Assembly (NCBI GenBank): GCA_017408535.1
Contig: JAFQUL010000095.1
Location: 1-14,166 of the forward strand
DNA length: 14,166 nucleotides
Direction of reading: 5' to 3'
From: Clostridia bacterium
Lineage (GTDB): Bacteria > Bacillota > Clostridia > Oscillospirales > CAG-272
Shown here: in pieces, positions 13,056-14,166 of the stretch
Position numbering within the stretch: position 1 is the first letter of the stretch
Layout: every line of letters begins with the position of its first letter
The notes under the pieces: model-generated
Told to the model about the DNA's origin: nothing
Seen by the model: the letters and a program-made list of their open reading frames with translations, nothing else
Databases searched by the model: none
Translations under genes and position numbers: made by a program

Positions 13056-14166
13056 ATGTATACTTTTGTTGCTACCTGTCTCTTCGGTCTTGAGCATTTG
13101 CTGGGCGAAGAGATATCGGCTCTCGGCTATAAGCGTACCGAGACTATAGACGGCCGTGTTACCTTTGAGGGTGATATCGGTGCCGCCGCTCGAATGAATA
13201 TCTTCTCCCGCTATGCCGAAAGAGTGTTCATTCAGCTGTGTGAGTTCCCTGCCCGTAGCTTTACCGAGCTTTTTGACGGTGTAAAGCGGGTAGAATGGGA
13301 AAATTGGATCTCAAAAAACGATGCTTTCCCGGTAAAAGGTCACTGTATAAAAAGCACTCTTTTCTCTGTACCCGACTGCCAGAGTATTATCAAAAAGGCG
13401 ATCGTACAGCGGCTTGAGTCGATATACGGCATCTCCTGGTTTAAGGAAACAGGTGTCAAATACCAGATAGAGTTTTTCATCTTCCACGACAAGGCGTCTA
13501 TAATGATCGACACCTCCGGTACCGCCCTGCACAAGCGCGGTTACCGTCCCCAGCAGTTTACCGCTCCCCTGAGAGAGACCCTTGCGGCCGCCCTTGCGGC
13601 AACGGCACGTCCCCGTGAGGACGTACTGTTCTGGGATCCCTTCTGCGGATCGGGAACTATTGCTATTGAGGCGGCAATGATGATGACCGACCGTGCCCCG
13701 GGAATGAAGCGGGGTTTTGCAGGAGAGGCATTCCCTCAGATCGGTAGAGAGCTGTGGCAGAATGCCCGTGAAGAGGCTCGCAGTAGGGTAAAGAAAAGCG
13801 ATTTTCAGGTATTCGCATCTGACATTGATCCTGCGGCGGTAGAGCTTGCCGCTGAGTGCTGTAAGCACGCAGGGGTTGAGGGTACAGTAAAGGTATTCCG
13901 ACGGGATGCTCTGACTATAAAAACGGAGGGCAGGCGGGGTACGATAGTATGTAACCCCCCGTACGGCGAGAGGATCTCTGCCGATGGCGGCGTTGATGCC
14001 CTTTACAGAAATATGGGGCGACATTTCTCTACCCTTGACAGCTGGCAGATATATATCCTTACCTCGCATCCCGGCTTTCAGAATCTCTACGGAAGACGTG
14101 CGGACAAGGTCAGAAAGCTATATAACGGCATGCTGCCCTGTTACTTCTATCAGTATTTCAAGAGAC
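13056..14166 (+). CDS. THUMP-domain 23S rRNA (guanine-N2)-methyltransferase, RlmL/YpsC-type, 3' end cut
   Basis: A cytoplasmic SAM-dependent RNA methyltransferase, open to the window edge (370 complete codons visible). Residues 1-60 form the N-terminal ferredoxin-like domain (FVATCLFGLEHLLGEEI), and residues about 60-155 a THUMP RNA-binding domain ending DTSGTALHKRGYRP. The Rossmann catalytic domain follows, with motif I DPFCGSGTIAIEAA (194-207), acidic D256/D258 in FASDIDP for SAM, and the base-flipping/amino-methylating motif NPPYGER (300-306), typical of N2-guanine methylation. Homologues such as Bacillus YpsC and the N-terminal half of E. coli RlmL are near 375-385 residues, so only a few residues are missing. 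The ATG has AAAGG 8 nt upstream and its own promoter. A long antisense reading frame lies opposite but is a shadow. Confidence 0.92.
   Translation, partial: MYTFVATCLFGLEHLLGEEISALGYKRTETIDGRVTFEGDIGAAARMNIFSRYAERVFIQLCEFPARSFTELFDGVKRVEWENWISKNDAFPVKGHCIKSTLFSVPDCQSIIKKAIVQRLESIYGISWFKETGVKYQIEFFIFHDKASIMIDTSGTALHKRGYRPQQFTAPLRETLAAALAATARPREDVLFWDPFCGSGTIAIEAAMMMTDRAPGMKRGFAGEAFPQIGRELWQNAREEARSRVKKSDFQVFASDIDPAAVELAAECCKHAGVEGTVKVFRRDALTIKTEGRRGTIVCNPPYGERISADGGVDALYRNMGRHFSTLDSWQIYILTSHPGFQNLYGRRADKVRKLYNGMLPCYFYQYFKR

Noticed and set aside
13311..14069. Open frame of 252 codons on the minus strand
   Set aside because: It is antisense to the methyltransferase gene, whose SAM and NPPY motifs are unmistakable.

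Overview
The window looks like chromosome from an anaerobic, spore-forming Clostridia-type Firmicute, plausibly a gut Oscillospirales-like lineage. The reasons are purine-rich AGGAGG ribosome sites before almost every gene, TTGACA/TATAAT-type promoters, a YlmC/YmxH-type PRC-barrel protein, a DUF4830 protein, an oxygen-sensitive class of Fe-S flavoenzyme, and a NahK-like sugar kinase. The genus cannot be fixed from the sequence. Everything up to about 12.33 kb is on the minus strand; the last two genes are on the plus strand. No tRNA, rRNA, CRISPR, IS element or phage gene is visible, and no gene-free stretch exceeds 300 bases.

Region 1 (1-6363, minus strand) is a four-gene operon behind a near-consensus promoter (TTGATT-17-TATAAT). 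In transcription order it encodes a cytoplasmic GH95-like/six-hairpin glycoside hydrolase, an Old Yellow Enzyme-type FMN/4Fe-4S/FAD oxidoreductase (FadH/BaiCD/2-enoate reductase architecture), and the large and small subunits of an aconitase X (AcnX) dehydratase; the small subunit runs off the left edge. Glycosidase, hydro-lyase and ene-reductase together suggest catabolism of a glycosylated hydroxy-acid or hydroxy-amino-acid: deglycosylate, dehydrate, then reduce (or oxidise) the product. I do not recognise this combination as a described pathway, and it is the best candidate here for an undescribed system.

Region 2 (6376-8533, minus) holds a NahK-like (APH-fold) sugar 1-kinase with its own consensus promoter and terminator hairpin, then an EamA/DMT permease. 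Between the permease gene and the next operon lies a structured intergenic element: two 51-bp direct repeats (3 mismatches) flank two hairpins. The right repeat supplies the stop codon of the neighbouring ATPase gene.

Region 3 (8739-11960, minus) is a polar amino-acid ABC importer: lipoprotein binding protein, permease, ATPase. The permease carries an unusual extracytoplasmic N-terminal domain of about 220 residues that does not look like a binding protein. Two strong hairpins separate the binding-protein gene from the permease gene and probably set the usual excess of binding protein.

Region 4 (12049-14166) has a divergent pair, ylmC/ymxH-like (minus) and a membrane-anchored DUF4830 gene (plus), separated by a compact region with a sigma-E-like promoter and a 9-bp inverted repeat. 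It ends with a THUMP-domain 23S rRNA methyltransferase of the RlmL/YpsC type, cut by the right edge very close to its expected C-terminus.
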